Assembly (NCBI RefSeq): GCF_000518205.1
Contig: NZ_JADD01000009.1
Location: 1-64,000 of the forward strand
Direction of reading: 5' to 3'
Source of the DNA: Hutsoniella sourekii ATCC 700629
Lineage (GTDB): Bacteria; Bacillota; Bacilli; Lactobacillales; Aerococcaceae
DNA: 64,000 nucleotides
Each line of letters begins with the position of its first letter. The first letter of the stretch is position 1. The position numbers and the translations under genes are program-made. The notes beneath the pieces were generated by a model, which was given only the letters and a program-made list of their open reading frames with translations, was not told the DNA's origin and searched no databases. This document shows positions 23,549-32,551 of this stretch, piece after piece.

Positions 23549-24511
23549 TTATTCGTGCAAGTTATTTTTTCCGTAAGCCGATTGGAAGAGTCTTTGAGCG
23601 ACAATCGGTGAAATGACAGAAGTGATAATACAAACCATCATCACAATCGCTGTTCCACTAGTGACTTGCTCTTGGAATAATCCTGGCAAGGCTGCCCCGA
23701 CAATTGCCGGGTTGGCTACAGAGACTCCTGCCACATTCCAAATAGCAGCCCCATCGACCCCAGCATTATTCTTGGTTACAAACTTATCAAAAGGAATAAG
23801 TGGTAACATCAAGACCATAAAGATAAGGCCCATCATAATACCTGGTAAACCTGACTTCACCGCATCCATTAGGTTCATTCCGGCTCCTAAGTTCCAACCC
23901 AGGAAGGGTAACAATTTACCAACTAGAGGGGTGAAGAATTCTTTGAAGTCTGTATCAATATTACCCAAGGCAATCCCGACTAGTAGCGGAATGAAGATCG
24001 AAATAACTGGATCCCAATCAATTCCCCCTAGGCCTCCATCAGAAGTTAGCACACTCAACAAGATTAGAGGGGTAAAGGATAAACCCAAGATCCCAAAAAT
24101 ACCATAAACAGCACCAAACTGTTGGTCACCGTAATCATTGTGGATCGCTAAGGCAACCGCTGGGTTCAAGGAATATATAACACAAGCAAAGGCCAGTAAA
24201 TTAATCCCGGCCACACCTTCAACACCGAACAGATAATAAAAAGCGACAATAATAACAGTAGATAAAACTAATTTAAATAAAATCATCGGCAAGTGACGCT
24301 TCAACAAAGGGCCAACCTGGCGAATATCCAAAGAAGTCCCAGCAGCAAAAACTAAAAAGCCGATAACGGCACTGGTTCCGTTTTGGAAGGCGATTTGCGT
24401 CGTACCTCCAAAGACCTCATACATATTAGGGAAAAATGAAATCAGCAACATACTGACAACCATCGGCACCAAAAAGGTTCCCGCTGGTATCCTAGAGATG
24501 GCTTTAAACAT
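23549..24511 (-). CDS. KdgT-family permease (2-keto-3-deoxygluconate transporter-like)
   Basis: The 320-residue protein has about ten membrane segments. KdgT-family features: MFKAISRIPAGTFLVPMVVS at the N-terminus, FLVFAAGTSLDIRQVGPLL, CVIYSLNPAVALAIHNDYGD, GWNLGAGMNLMDAVKSGLPG, and AAIWNVAGVSVANPAIVGAA. Known members are proton symporters for 2-keto-3-deoxygluconate, but no KDG kinase or aldolase gene is near. It sits between the broken exonuclease and ggt, so the substrate in this organism may differ, perhaps another organic acid. Confidence 0.8.
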   Translation of the reverse strand: MFKAISRIPAGTFLVPMVVSMLLISFFPNMYEVFGGTTQIAFQNGTSAVIGFLVFAAGTSLDIRQVGPLLKRHLPMILFKLVLSTVIIVAFYYLFGVEGVAGINLLAFACVIYSLNPAVALAIHNDYGDQQFGAVYGIFGILGLSFTPLILLSVLTSDGGLGGIDWDPVISIFIPLLVGIALGNIDTDFKEFFTPLVGKLLPFLGWNLGAGMNLMDAVKSGLPGIMMGLIFMVLMLPLIPFDKFVTKNNAGVDGAAIWNVAGVSVANPAIVGAALPGLFQEQVTSGTAIVMMVCIITSVISPIVAQRLFQSAYGKNNLHE

Positions 24512-24601
24512 GAGTCATACTCCTCCTATAAATAATTTCTTCTTTTATTATAAAGATTTGCTATATTTAAGCAAGTTTGATTAACGAAACTTAGACTAAA
24601 T

Positions 24602-24631
24602 AGAAAAAGAGACAGTTACCTGTCTCTAAAA
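24602..24631 (-). terminator. Terminator after ggt
   Basis: AGAGACAG/CTGTCTCT stem with a short loop and a TTTTTC tail on the minus strand, beginning 3 nt after the ggt stop. Confidence 0.8.
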
Positions 24632-24633
24632 TT

Positions 24634-26256
24634 TTAATAAGCAGCAATACTACCATCTGTCCGGCCATCAGTGGCTCCAACGAGGGCGCCGTTTTCCTGC
24701 AACCAGACTACTTGTCCCCGGCCAAAGAAATCATAAGTGGAAACAATTTGTACTTCGTGCCCTAATTCAATTAATTGCTTGACTTGATTGAAAGGCATGT
24801 GAGGCTCCACTTCAATCTGCCGGCCGCGTTTCCACTGCCATCTTGGGGCATCTAATGATTCTTGAGGATTCATCTGACCATCAATTATTCGGTTCAGCAT
24901 CTGAACATGAGCTTGCGGTTGAAGTGTTCCTCCCATACAGCCATAAGGACCGATATTTCTGTCTCCTTTTGTCAGGTAGCCCGGCATGGTTGTATGATAA
25001 GGCCGTTTACCTGGGGCTAAGCAGTTAGGATTATCAGGATCCAGACTAAAGTGAGTCCCCCGACAATGGAGGGCAATTCCTCTACCAGGAACTACCAAGC
25101 CTGAGCCAAAGCCCTTACAATTACTTTGGATAAAGGACACGCCGTTTCCTTGACCATCCATAATACTGAAGTAAATGGTTCCACCAATGACTTCTTCCCC
25201 ATTCGGCGGTTGCCAGGCTGCCTGGTCATCCAGCTCTTGGAAGCGTTCACGGGCATGGTCAACTGAATAGAGATGATCGTAATCTAAATCGTTGAATCTT
25301 GGATCTCCAATATAGTTCACTCCGTCTACAATGGCCATCTTACAGGCATCAATCAGTCGGTGCTGAACCAAGGGTGAATCACAATCAGAGAGGTCTTCAA
25401 AGTTCTCTAGTATCTTTAAGGCTTCCAAGGTAATAATTCCCTGACCATTCGGTGGAAGTTGCCAGACATCATAACCACGATAATTAGCAGTAATAGGTTC
25501 CACCCATTCCACCTCAAAGGACGCCAGGTCCTCTTTTCTCAAGCTACCGCCCGTTTCTCTAGCAAAAGCATCAATATCATCAGCAATCGCTCCCCGGTAA
25601 AAAGATTCACCTGATGTAGCCGCAATCTCGCGGATGGTATCTGCCATCTCTTGATTGAAATAGATATCACCGGGTTCAGGTACCCGGCCATCTGGTAAGA
25701 AGGTATCAAACCAAGTCTGAACCGCTGGTTCAATCTCGACTGCTTGACGGTATTTGCCAATATTATTCTTCCAAACATCCGCTACCGTTGTCTGAAGCGG
25801 AAAGCCTTCTTCGGCTAGTTTAGCTGCCGGCTCCAACAAATCAACCAAGGACATGGTGCCAAAACGTTGATTCAAGGCCACCCAACCCGCAACCGTTCCA
25901 GGAACGGTAACTGGATCCCAACCGACTTCTTGAATATATTTACCAGACCGAGCCCGACTCTTGATCCCATCATAGTCAGTAAGTGCTGGAGCTGGTCCAG
26001 TCGCATTTAAACCATACATCTTGCCCTCATAATAGACAAGCGCATTATTGTCCGTTCCCAATCCATTAGAGATGGGTTCCATAACAGCGATGGCTGCAGC
26101 AGCTGCTACCGTTGCATCAATCGCATTTCCCCCTGCCTTTAAGACATCTAGGCCAATTTGAGAAACAATGGGGTTACTGGAAGCAACCATGCCCTTCTTC
26201 CCATACTGCAGACTACGCCTGGAAGGATAACGGTATGAATATTTATTAAATTCCAT
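24634..26256 (-). CDS. Gamma-glutamyltransferase family protein (cytosolic)
   Basis: The ATG after AAAGGTGAAATCTATC is used (540 residues). Ntn-hydrolase gamma-glutamyltranspeptidase features: MVASSNPIVSQIGLDVLKAGGNAIDATVAAA, then the self-cleavage and nucleophile region GGTIYFSIMDGQGNGVSFIQS (Thr after Gly-Gly), and GPYGCMGGTLQPQAHVQ. There is no signal peptide, whereas classical GGTs are exported, so it acts inside the cell. Many relatives cleave other gamma-amide or lactam substrates. The context with pyroglutamyl peptidase and an oxoprolinase-like gene suggests gamma-glutamyl metabolism, which is inference. Confidence 0.82.
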   Translation of the reverse strand: MEFNKYSYRYPSRRSLQYGKKGMVASSNPIVSQIGLDVLKAGGNAIDATVAAAAAIAVMEPISNGLGTDNNALVYYEGKMYGLNATGPAPALTDYDGIKSRARSGKYIQEVGWDPVTVPGTVAGWVALNQRFGTMSLVDLLEPAAKLAEEGFPLQTTVADVWKNNIGKYRQAVEIEPAVQTWFDTFLPDGRVPEPGDIYFNQEMADTIREIAATSGESFYRGAIADDIDAFARETGGSLRKEDLASFEVEWVEPITANYRGYDVWQLPPNGQGIITLEALKILENFEDLSDCDSPLVQHRLIDACKMAIVDGVNYIGDPRFNDLDYDHLYSVDHARERFQELDDQAAWQPPNGEEVIGGTIYFSIMDGQGNGVSFIQSNCKGFGSGLVVPGRGIALHCRGTHFSLDPDNPNCLAPGKRPYHTTMPGYLTKGDRNIGPYGCMGGTLQPQAHVQMLNRIIDGQMNPQESLDAPRWQWKRGRQIEVEPHMPFNQVKQLIELGHEVQIVSTYDFFGRGQVVWLQENGALVGATDGRTDGSIAAY

Positions 26257-26344
26257 GATAGATTTCACCTTTCTTTTAATGTATCACTCTATTTATAACA
26301 TAGTAAACCATTAAAAATAAATGAAAACTACTTATTCAATTAAA

Positions 26345-27307
26345 TTAAACCAAAATCCAATAATCATCTTCAAAGATATTTAAAATATCCTCTTTTTTCT
26401 TGAAGTTATTGAAGTCTTCAGAATACTTGACAAAATACTCTGGGAAATGCTTCAAAGTCTCAACATAGAATAAGTCAAAGTAATCTTCATGACCCATGGC
26501 CTGCATAATAACAAAAGCTTTACGCGTCTCATCTAAGTCCTTGGTAGCAATCCCCCGTCGCACTAAATAGGTTAAGTAAGACCGCAAGGGTAACAAGGGA
26601 ATCCATTCAGGCTTGATTAAGTCCAAGACTTCGACCGCTTCCTTGAAGTTTAAATTCAAGATATGAATCTGGCTCAGATTGAGCACAAAAGCTGAAAAAC
26701 CATCTAAGTACTCTCGGTGATCCTTGAAATCCTCATAGCGAGCGAGAATGTGAGGAACTTGCACTTGAATGACATCATAAGGCAGACGACTCAAAATAAA
26801 GTTAATGACCCGTAAATCTACCCAATACCACTCGTTGACCGACTGCAGCCCTTGCCAGAGTTGGTTGATCTGGTAGGCCAGGTTCTCACGAAACTCCTGC
26901 CCCGTCAATTGACCCGAGCGATACTGCGTCAAGGTCACCACATAAAAATCAATGACTTCTAAATAAGGATCCAGGGGATTCTCTTGATGATAACATTCAA
27001 TATCTTGGTGCAACTGCATTAACTGCTCATCAGTCCCCGTCTGATGGATCACAATAAAGCGATCATATAAGCTTTCCCGATCTTCTTTATGATAGCCATT
27101 ACTGATAAAAATAAATTCAGAAACCGTGACATTAAAAATTTTAGAGTAATTCAAGAAGTTCTCCACGGTAATTTTCTGGCTACCGTTTTCATGCTTAGAA
27201 ACGACGGAATTGGTTTGTCCCTTCAAATTCAATTCCTTTTGCCGTAGTCCCTTGCTAGTTCTAATTTTTTTAATGGTTTGACCAATTTTTGCATTGATAT
27301 CTTTCAT
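26345..27307 (-). CDS. Rgg/GadR/MutR-type transcriptional regulator
   Basis: The 320-residue protein has an N-terminal XRE HTH (about 8-62: IGQTIKKIRTSKGLRQKELN, NSVVSKHENGSQKITVENFLNYSKIFNVTVSEF split here) and an alpha-helical repeat domain (about 75-320) of the Rgg type, which in streptococci binds short hydrophobic peptides. It lies upstream of and in the same orientation as ggt, 88 nt away, so it may control ggt and the KdgT-like gene. I searched the flanking gap by eye for an SHP-like peptide gene and saw none convincing. The signal, if any, is unknown. Confidence 0.82.
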   Translation of the reverse strand: MKDINAKIGQTIKKIRTSKGLRQKELNLKGQTNSVVSKHENGSQKITVENFLNYSKIFNVTVSEFIFISNGYHKEDRESLYDRFIVIHQTGTDEQLMQLHQDIECYHQENPLDPYLEVIDFYVVTLTQYRSGQLTGQEFRENLAYQINQLWQGLQSVNEWYWVDLRVINFILSRLPYDVIQVQVPHILARYEDFKDHREYLDGFSAFVLNLSQIHILNLNFKEAVEVLDLIKPEWIPLLPLRSYLTYLVRRGIATKDLDETRKAFVIMQAMGHEDYFDLFYVETLKHFPEYFVKYSEDFNNFKKKEDILNIFEDDYWILV

Positions 27308-27411
27308 ATTACCCTACCCCTATTATCCGATTTGTTATTACCTATAAAAATTTGATCGTTAACTCTTATTTTACCATACTTTTCACGTGCTTAATAACAA
27401 AAATTTATAAA

Positions 27412-27440
27412 GAAAAAGTAACCAGACCCAGCTGGTTACT
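27412..27440 (-). terminator. Terminator after hpt
   Basis: AGTAACCAG/CTGGTTACT stem with a 5-nt loop and a TTTTTC tail on the minus strand, 15 nt past the hpt stop. Confidence 0.85.
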
Positions 27441-27454
27441 TAATCGTGACGGTC

Positions 27455-28000
27455 TTATTCATAGATTTCATGCTTCAAGACACCAATATATGGTAAGTTT
27501 CGATACCGCTCTTGGTAGTCTAAGCCAAAACCAACCACAAATTCATCCGGAATCTCAAACCCTACCCAATCAGGCTGGACCCCTTGATGCTGGGGGCTTC
27601 TTCGTGCCGGCTTATCCAGCAGGCAGACCGTTTTAACAGAGGCAGCATCACGCGAATCCATCAGATTATACAGATACTTGAGGGTCAATCCGGTATCAAC
27701 AATATCCTCAACAAACAAAACATGCCGACCAGTAACCGGCTGAGACAAGTCCTTAAGGATCTCTACTTCCCCACTGGATTGAGTCTGGTTGCCATATGAA
27801 GAGACAGCCATAAAATCAATGGATAATTCGGTTGCTATTTCTTGCATTAGAGCAGCCATAAATGGCATCCCGCCCTTGAGGACACAAACCAGGAGTGGAC
27901 GCTTACCGGCATATTCTTGGGTTAATTCTCGACCCAATTCCTGAATTCGTTGCTGCAGGGCTTCTTTGCTTAATAGGACTTCTTCAATAAATGATTCCAT
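27455..28000 (-). CDS. hpt: Hypoxanthine phosphoribosyltransferase
   Basis: The ATG after AAGGAGTTAAAT gives 181 residues, the usual bacterial HPRT size; the longer upstream frame is rejected. Diagnostic parts: [20 protein letters not shown], then the PRPP loop [18 protein letters not shown] with the acidic pair, and [33 protein letters not shown]. It salvages hypoxanthine and guanine to IMP and GMP. Usually this gene follows tilS and precedes ftsH in Firmicutes; here it stands alone with its own terminator. Confidence 0.93.
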   Translation of the reverse strand: MESFIEEVLLSKEALQQRIQELGRELTQEYAGKRPLLVCVLKGGMPFMAALMQEIATELSIDFMAVSSYGNQTQSSGEVEILKDLSQPVTGRHVLFVEDIVDTGLTLKYLYNLMDSRDAASVKTVCLLDKPARRSPQHQGVQPDWVGFEIPDEFVVGFGLDYQERYRNLPYIGVLKHEIYE

Positions 28001-28122
28001 ATTTAACTCCTTTAACCTAAATCTTTCAATCTCTCCAAGAATAACTGGCCCCAGAGCAGACTTCAAGTAAATAAGTAGCAATTTCCATTAGATTTACTTG
28101 AATGTTCGCTATTTAACTAGAA

Positions 28123-28761
28123 TTAAATGCCTAGCTCATCTACGAGTAATTGATCAATCCGTCCGTCGGAGGTCATGGATACAATGGTAATCAAGGCATG
28201 ATTGATCTGAAATTGCTCATTAACTAAGACTTGGCGTTCTTCTTTGAGGGCGTAATAACGAAGTAATTCTTTCATAGTCTCTCCATGGTCAACAGGCAAG
28301 ACAATCCCAGTCTCAGCGATCACATCCGCCACCAAGTCACCACCAGTGAATTGGTTCTCACTTCGACTGACAAAATCATTGACCCGGCTAGTAACCAAAA
28401 AGCGCATCACCACGAAAATAATTGCGATTGCCGTGGTCCCTAAAACCAAATCAAGCATGGTCGAAGCATAGATAAGCATCTTGCGCGCAATCACAAAAAG
28501 AATCAATTCCAAAATTGCATTGGTTGAATGGTACAAGATCATTAAAATCAATTCAATCCCCACAATTAGCAACAAGGCATAACCTAAGAAAGATTGGATG
28601 ACATCATAAGTGGCAACGGTATCCGCTTGAAAAATACGAATTAAATAGTCCAGTAAATCAATGATCCCAACCGCAATTCCAAGGCAAATAATAATCGCAA
28701 TCACTAATTCTAAGATACCCGTGGAGTGTTTAATATGGTGCTTGGCCGTTTCAAGTCTCAT
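28123..28761 (-). CDS. PsiE-like membrane protein with C-terminal soluble domain
   Basis: The 212-residue protein has four hydrophobic segments (about 16-40, 57-80, 82-100, 104-127) matching the phosphate-starvation-inducible PsiE fold (FLGYALLLIVGIELILMILY; ILELILFVIARKMLIYAS). After VTSRVNDFVSRSENQFTGGD is a soluble tail of about 75 residues with an alternating strand/helix look (TGIVLPVDHGETMKELLRYY; NHALITIVSMTSDGRIDQLL), which could be a small regulatory domain. No function is established for the family. It is monocistronic with ribosome site GGACTTCC-type weak on the minus strand. Confidence 0.6.
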   Translation of the reverse strand: MRLETAKHHIKHSTGILELVIAIIICLGIAVGIIDLLDYLIRIFQADTVATYDVIQSFLGYALLLIVGIELILMILYHSTNAILELILFVIARKMLIYASTMLDLVLGTTAIAIIFVVMRFLVTSRVNDFVSRSENQFTGGDLVADVIAETGIVLPVDHGETMKELLRYYALKEERQVLVNEQFQINHALITIVSMTSDGRIDQLLVDELGI

Positions 28762-28829
28762 AAAGGAAGTCCTTTCTCATCATATGCTTAATAAATCTAT
28801 TGTATCAAATGAATTGAAATCTGGGTAGA

Positions 28830-28864
28830 AAAATAGACCCTTAACTTTGATCGTTAAAGGGTCT
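28830..28864 (-). terminator. Terminator after the orphan RHH gene
   Basis: AGACCCTTTAAC/GTTAAGGGTCT stem, minus-strand tail TATTTTTC. It lies 45 nt past the stop of the small RHH gene. Confidence 0.75.
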
Positions 28865-28909
28865 TAGGATAAGTATTCAATTAGGTCTAGAGGCATGACG
28901 CTCGGCTCC

Positions 28910-29113
28910 TTATCTACTTGGGCTGACAAGAGATGCTAAACTACTTTGATATTCTTGAATCTGTTCTTTGGAGAACCTAACAACAAAGTCTTTGTTGGAT
29001 TGGTCTAAAACGACATCTTTGATATATTCAGTGGGCGTTTTATCATAATAGTCAGCCATTTCGCGGATTAATTGAAACTCTTTATCCGTTATTTTTATGC
29101 TGATTGTACACAT
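28910..29113 (-). CDS. Ribbon-helix-helix antitoxin-like protein (orphan, DUF6290-type)
   Basis: This 67-residue protein has an RHH fold at the N-terminus: strand TISIKITDKEF, helices LIREMADYYDK and PTEYIKDVVLDQ, as in RelB/DUF6290 antitoxins. A short acidic-amphipathic tail follows (FSKEQIQEYQSSLASL). Such proteins normally pair with a RelE toxin in the next reading frame. None is seen within several hundred bases on either side, so it may be an orphan antitoxin or simple repressor. Ribosome site AAGGAGTG. Confidence 0.65.
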   Translation of the reverse strand: MCTISIKITDKEFQLIREMADYYDKTPTEYIKDVVLDQSNKDFVVRFSKEQIQEYQSSLASLVSPSR

Positions 29114-29246
29114 TTTCGTACACTCCTTTCTTCCGTCCTTAACTATAATGGATAAAAGAAAGATTGTCTAGTTAATTACTTTTAAAAGTTTTTGAATAAT
29201 TTAAGAATTTATGATGTGAATGATAAGCGACCGTCTCATCTCCCAC

Positions 29247-29292
29247 TAAAAAATCTAGGCCATAGACCAGCTAATGCGCTACTACAGCCTAG
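29247..29292 (-). terminator. Terminator after the cyclase gene
   Basis: CTAGGC/GCCTAG closes a long loop that itself holds short pairings; on the minus strand ATTTTTTAG follows. It lies 24 nt past the cyclase stop and ends the Met T-box operon. Confidence 0.7.
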
Positions 29293-29316
29293 TTATACTA
29301 ATTAATAGATCGACTT

Positions 29317-30063
29317 TTAAGCCTCAGGATCAACAATGGCATAGACTTGCGCATTAAAGCCGGGACATTGGTCAATTCTAGGGAAACCAATACTAATCAA
29401 GCTACCCGTGCTAGGAAGCTGGCGCAAATGACACAAAACCTCCACTTGAAACTTGTTTAAACCCAGCCAGTAGCGTTCAGCCACCAAGTCTCCCTGATCG
29501 CGGTAGTCCAAGGAGCTATCCGTGTTCAAGGTCTCATGGCCAATAGCCTTGACCTGACGGACTTGGTCTAAGTATTTCAAGGCATCAATGGTCCAACCCG
29601 GTGCATGATCCAAGCCCTCTTCATCTAAATTAAAGAAGGCGTCAGGATCCAAGAATTTCTCGGACCAGCCGGTCGACAAGGCAACAAAAGCCCCGTTAGG
29701 AATTTCACCATGAATGGCTTCATAGTCTTGGATATCTTGAGCTGTGATGGCATAATCAGCATTGCTTGTCGCCTCCTCTTCCTTGTGGATCACGTAGAGG
29801 GGTAAGACCAAATCCTTGAGTGGAATATCATTAAGATAAGCCCGGTCTTCAACAAAATGAATGGGGGCATCAATATGCGTTCCATACTGACTGCCCAAAG
29901 TATATTTCTTAGCCAAGAATCCCCCATCAGCAACGGTTGCTAGGGTCTCCTCCTCAATGGGATCAAAGATCGGGAAATGAGGAATTTCAGGAGTTACCGT
30001 ATGAGATAAGTTGACCCATTCATATTCTTTAAGGTCAGCTAAAATTTGATATAACTTACTCAT
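29317..30063 (-). CDS. Cyclase/kynurenine-formamidase-like metal hydrolase
   Basis: The 248-residue cyclase-family (PF04199-type) protein has WVNLSHTVTPEIPHFP at the N-terminus and the metal-binding signature YGTHIDAPIHF (HxGTHxDxPxHF type), then AFVALSTGWSEKF and the second-site motif IGHETLNTDSS. Members hydrolyse cyclic or N-formyl amides, such as kynurenine formamidase. Its start lies 2 nt after the MetE-like stop, so it is in the same T-box operon and should respond to methionine availability. The substrate is unknown; a link to methionine or one-carbon compounds is inferred from context. Confidence 0.8.
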   Translation of the reverse strand: MSKLYQILADLKEYEWVNLSHTVTPEIPHFPIFDPIEEETLATVADGGFLAKKYTLGSQYGTHIDAPIHFVEDRAYLNDIPLKDLVLPLYVIHKEEEATSNADYAITAQDIQDYEAIHGEIPNGAFVALSTGWSEKFLDPDAFFNLDEEGLDHAPGWTIDALKYLDQVRQVKAIGHETLNTDSSLDYRDQGDLVAERYWLGLNKFQVEVLCHLRQLPSTGSLISIGFPRIDQCPGFNAQVYAIVDPEA

Positions 30064-30065
30064 CC

Positions 30066-31202
30066 TTAAGCCTCCTCGCCCCAGACTTCCTTAGCAACTT
30101 CAATAATTAGACGGATCTTATTCCATTGATCTTCTTCAGTTAATTCGTTACCTACCTCATTGGAAGAAAAGCCACATTGAGGACTCAATGATAATCGATC
30201 AAGATCAATATACTGGCTGGCTTCTTGAATACGTGCCTTCAAGTCTTCCTTGCTTTCTAACTGGCCATTCTTACTAGTCACCAGTCCCAGAACAACATGT
30301 TTACCCTCGCTTACTTTAGCTAGAGGTTCAAATCCCCCTGCTCGGTCACTGTCGTATTCCAAGAAGTAAGCATGAACATTTTCTTGGTCAAATAAAGGCG
30401 TTGATACTGTATCATAAGCGCCTGAGGCAAACCAGGTGGAACGGAAGTTCCCCCGGCAGACGTGGGTATTGATGCGAAGTCCTTCTGGCTTGTATGAGAT
30501 GGCTAGGTTATTGACTTTGACATAAAGGGCTAATAATTGATCTTTTTGTTCTTGACTATAAGGCGTACCATCATAATCTAAGCCCCCGGCTAGTCGACCC
30601 CATGTACAATCATCAAACTGAACCGTCCGGCAACCCGCATCATAGAGGTCTTGCAAGACTTGGCCATAGGCCTTGGCTACATCTTGAACGAGATCTTCTT
30701 GAGAGGCATAGACCTCTTTAGTGAAGTTGATATTGAAGTCCCGGCGAACTTCTTGAATAAACTGAGCAGGGGCTGGAATGGTCTGCTTAACGTCAACGGT
30801 TTCGCTAGCATGTTGACGGGTAAATTTGTAGTGGTCAACAAAAGGATGATCTTCACCAGAGATCGGCCCTACAATTCGTGCCGTCGTAGCAAAGACTTGT
30901 TGACCTTGAAATTGAGTACCCGCTTCGACTTCCACTTGTTCCACCCCTTGAAGGCCCCAGAAGAAGTCAAAGTGCCAGGATTTACGACGGAATTCTCCGT
31001 CCGTAATCGTCTTCAAGCCCACTTCTTCCTGCTTATGAATCAGATCAATAATGGCTTTATCCTCTAATTGAGTGAGTTCTTCTCTTGATAAGTCTCCGGC
31101 TTCAAACTTATGACGAGCTTCTAGCAAGTACGCCGGTCTTAGAAATGAACCGACATGGTCGTAGCGGAAAGGTGATTGGTTGAGTTGTGTAAATGTTGTC
31201 AT
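30066..31202 (-). CDS. MetE C-terminal-like methionine synthase (YxjG/YxjH type)
   Basis: The 378-residue protein is the stand-alone catalytic half of cobalamin-independent methionine synthase: RYDHVGSFLRPAYLLEAR, ITDGEFRRKSWHFDFFWGL, VQFDDCTWGRLAGG, then INTHVCRGNFRSTWF with the zinc His and Cys, a Glu in VLGLVTSKNGQLESKEDL, and LSLSPQCGFSSNEVGN with the third ligand Cys. It should transfer a methyl group to homocysteine from methyltetrahydrofolate or another donor. It lies behind a T-box whose specifier reads ATG, so it is induced when tRNA-Met is uncharged. Confidence 0.88.
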   Translation of the reverse strand: MTTFTQLNQSPFRYDHVGSFLRPAYLLEARHKFEAGDLSREELTQLEDKAIIDLIHKQEEVGLKTITDGEFRRKSWHFDFFWGLQGVEQVEVEAGTQFQGQQVFATTARIVGPISGEDHPFVDHYKFTRQHASETVDVKQTIPAPAQFIQEVRRDFNINFTKEVYASQEDLVQDVAKAYGQVLQDLYDAGCRTVQFDDCTWGRLAGGLDYDGTPYSQEQKDQLLALYVKVNNLAISYKPEGLRINTHVCRGNFRSTWFASGAYDTVSTPLFDQENVHAYFLEYDSDRAGGFEPLAKVSEGKHVVLGLVTSKNGQLESKEDLKARIQEASQYIDLDRLSLSPQCGFSSNEVGNELTEEDQWNKIRLIIEVAKEVWGEEA

Positions 31203-31224
31203 TGATATCGCTCCTTTAATAATA

Positions 31225-31470
31225 AAAAATCCCTAAGCACTTCAGTGCTTAGGGACGAATACAAAGTTATCCGTGGTACCACCCACATTTAATCTACAAA
31301 GAGATCCTTATTACTATTAGTAATTACAAGATATCGGTTGCCCGTCTAGAAAGCTTGCACCTTCTAGAAAATCCTGAGTTCATCTAATAATCCGGTCATA
31401 CTTGGTTCCACCACCCCCAAGCTCGCTTGAAATCCCTAGATTATCTCTTCTCAATCATCTCTTAACTATT
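31225..31470 (-). promoter_or_regulatory. T-box riboswitch, methionine specific
   Basis: On the minus strand the leader holds the T-box core GTGGGTGGTACCACGG (31271-31286) followed by a strong terminator, CCCTAAGCAC/GTGCTTAGGG with a T tail (about 31225-31254). A Stem I region (31340-31465) has a specifier-loop ATG at 31397-31399 in the context AAGTATGACCGG. It senses uncharged tRNA-Met and controls the MetE-like and cyclase genes. The Met assignment agrees with the downstream enzyme. Confidence 0.88.
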
Positions 31471-31473
31471 AGA

Positions 31474-31501
31474 TTGACATTAGATTATCATGAAATATAT
31501 T
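31474..31501 (+). promoter_or_regulatory. Promoter of the PPK2 gene
   Basis: TTGACA (31474-31479), a 16-nt spacer and TATATT (31496-31501), followed about 97 nt later by the gene start. A minus-strand GATAAT-like box for the T-box transcript lies in the same interval, so the two divergent promoters overlap and could interfere. Confidence 0.65.
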
Positions 31502-31597
31502 TTAATTCAAGTCCTTTTATCATATTTCTTGAAATATTCTTTAATAAACAGTAATTTAATATTAGGATCAAAAATATTTAATAAAGGAGAAATAATT

Positions 31598-32470
31598 ATG
31601 GACCTTAAACGTTTTATGGTGGAACCCGGTCAAGCCATTAACCTGGCTCAAAGGCAGACCAAATGGGAAGCCTCACCCTTTCAATCGAGCCAAGAAGTGC
31701 TTGAAGCGATTGATACCAACATGGAAGAAATCAAAGAACTTCAACAAAAATTAATGGCCCAAGAAACCGAAGCCCTCATCTTCGCCCTTCAAGCCCTTGA
31801 TGCGGCTGGTAAGGATGAAGCCGAACGTTACCTCTTCTCGCAGCTTTCCAGTCAAGGCTTACGAACAACGGCTATGAAAAAGCCTACTTCAGAAGACTTG
31901 AAGCATGACTACCTCTGGCGCTTAGGGCCCGCCATGCCAGAACGGGGGGAAATCGCTGTCTTTAACCGGTCTCACTACGAAGAAGTTATCGGGGCCCGGA
32001 TGCACCAATCTTATCAAGACCAGAATCTTCCCGACCAGGCAGTAGGCGGTCATATGTGGCAGCAGCGCTTCAAGCACATCAATCACTTTGAAGATTATTT
32101 ATATGATAACGGCTTCTACATGATTAAGATCTATCTTCATATCTCTAAAGAAGTCCAAAAGGACCGACTCCTTCAGCGGATGGAGGATCCTGACCATCTA
32201 TGGGAATTCTCCATGAGCGACTTGGATGATCGAGCTAAATGGGATGAATACATGGATTATTTCCAAGAAACCTTCAGCCAGACATCAACTGAACGCGCCC
32301 CATGGTATATCATTCCAGCTGATGATGGGGACTTGGGTCGTTATATTATCTCTGAGATTTTACTGGATAAGTTGCGCAGTCTTGATCTTTCATATCCTGA
32401 AGTGAGTTCCGAATACAAACAAGAAATTCAAGAGGCTGCCGATAAGTTACGTCAAGGCGATTACGATTAA
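31598..32470 (+). CDS. Polyphosphate:nucleotide phosphotransferase, PPK2 family
   Basis: The ATG after AAAGGAGAAATAATT gives 290 residues; the longer frame starts inside the promoter. PPK2 features: Walker A-like IFALQALDAAGKDEAERYLF, GLRTTAMKKPTSEDLKHDYLWRL, Walker B-like GEIAVFNRSHYEEVIGARMH, and lid KIYLHISKEVQKDRLLQRMEDPDHLWEFSMSDLDDRAKWDEYM (split). The FNRSHYE form points to the class that moves phosphate between polyphosphate and AMP/ADP. It is monocistronic and closed by a convergent terminator. Confidence 0.88.
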   Translation: MDLKRFMVEPGQAINLAQRQTKWEASPFQSSQEVLEAIDTNMEEIKELQQKLMAQETEALIFALQALDAAGKDEAERYLFSQLSSQGLRTTAMKKPTSEDLKHDYLWRLGPAMPERGEIAVFNRSHYEEVIGARMHQSYQDQNLPDQAVGGHMWQQRFKHINHFEDYLYDNGFYMIKIYLHISKEVQKDRLLQRMEDPDHLWEFSMSDLDDRAKWDEYMDYFQETFSQTSTERAPWYIIPADDGDLGRYIISEILLDKLRSLDLSYPEVSSEYKQEIQEAADKLRQGDYD

Positions 32471-32485
32471 TGGTTAAACTTTTAA

Positions 32486-32545
32486 ATCAACTAGACGCTC
32501 CCGCAGGCATTGATCAGGTGTCAAGCTGGAGCGTCTTAAATTTAT
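32486..32545. terminator. Convergent terminator between PPK2 and HDAC-like genes
   Basis: AGACGCTCC/GGAGCGTCT encloses a 26-nt loop with further pairing (GCAGGCATTGATC region). AT-rich runs follow on both strands. It lies between the facing stop codons. Confidence 0.7.
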
Positions 32546-32551
32546 AGGTAT

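Noticed and set aside
23613..24107. 164-codon plus-strand open frame antisense to the KdgT-like gene
   Set aside because: Shadow of the membrane protein's codon pattern; no start signal or family features.
27308..27454. Short hydrophobic peptide gene paired with the Rgg-type regulator
   Set aside because: No small frame with ribosome site and hydrophobic C-terminus was found in the gap.
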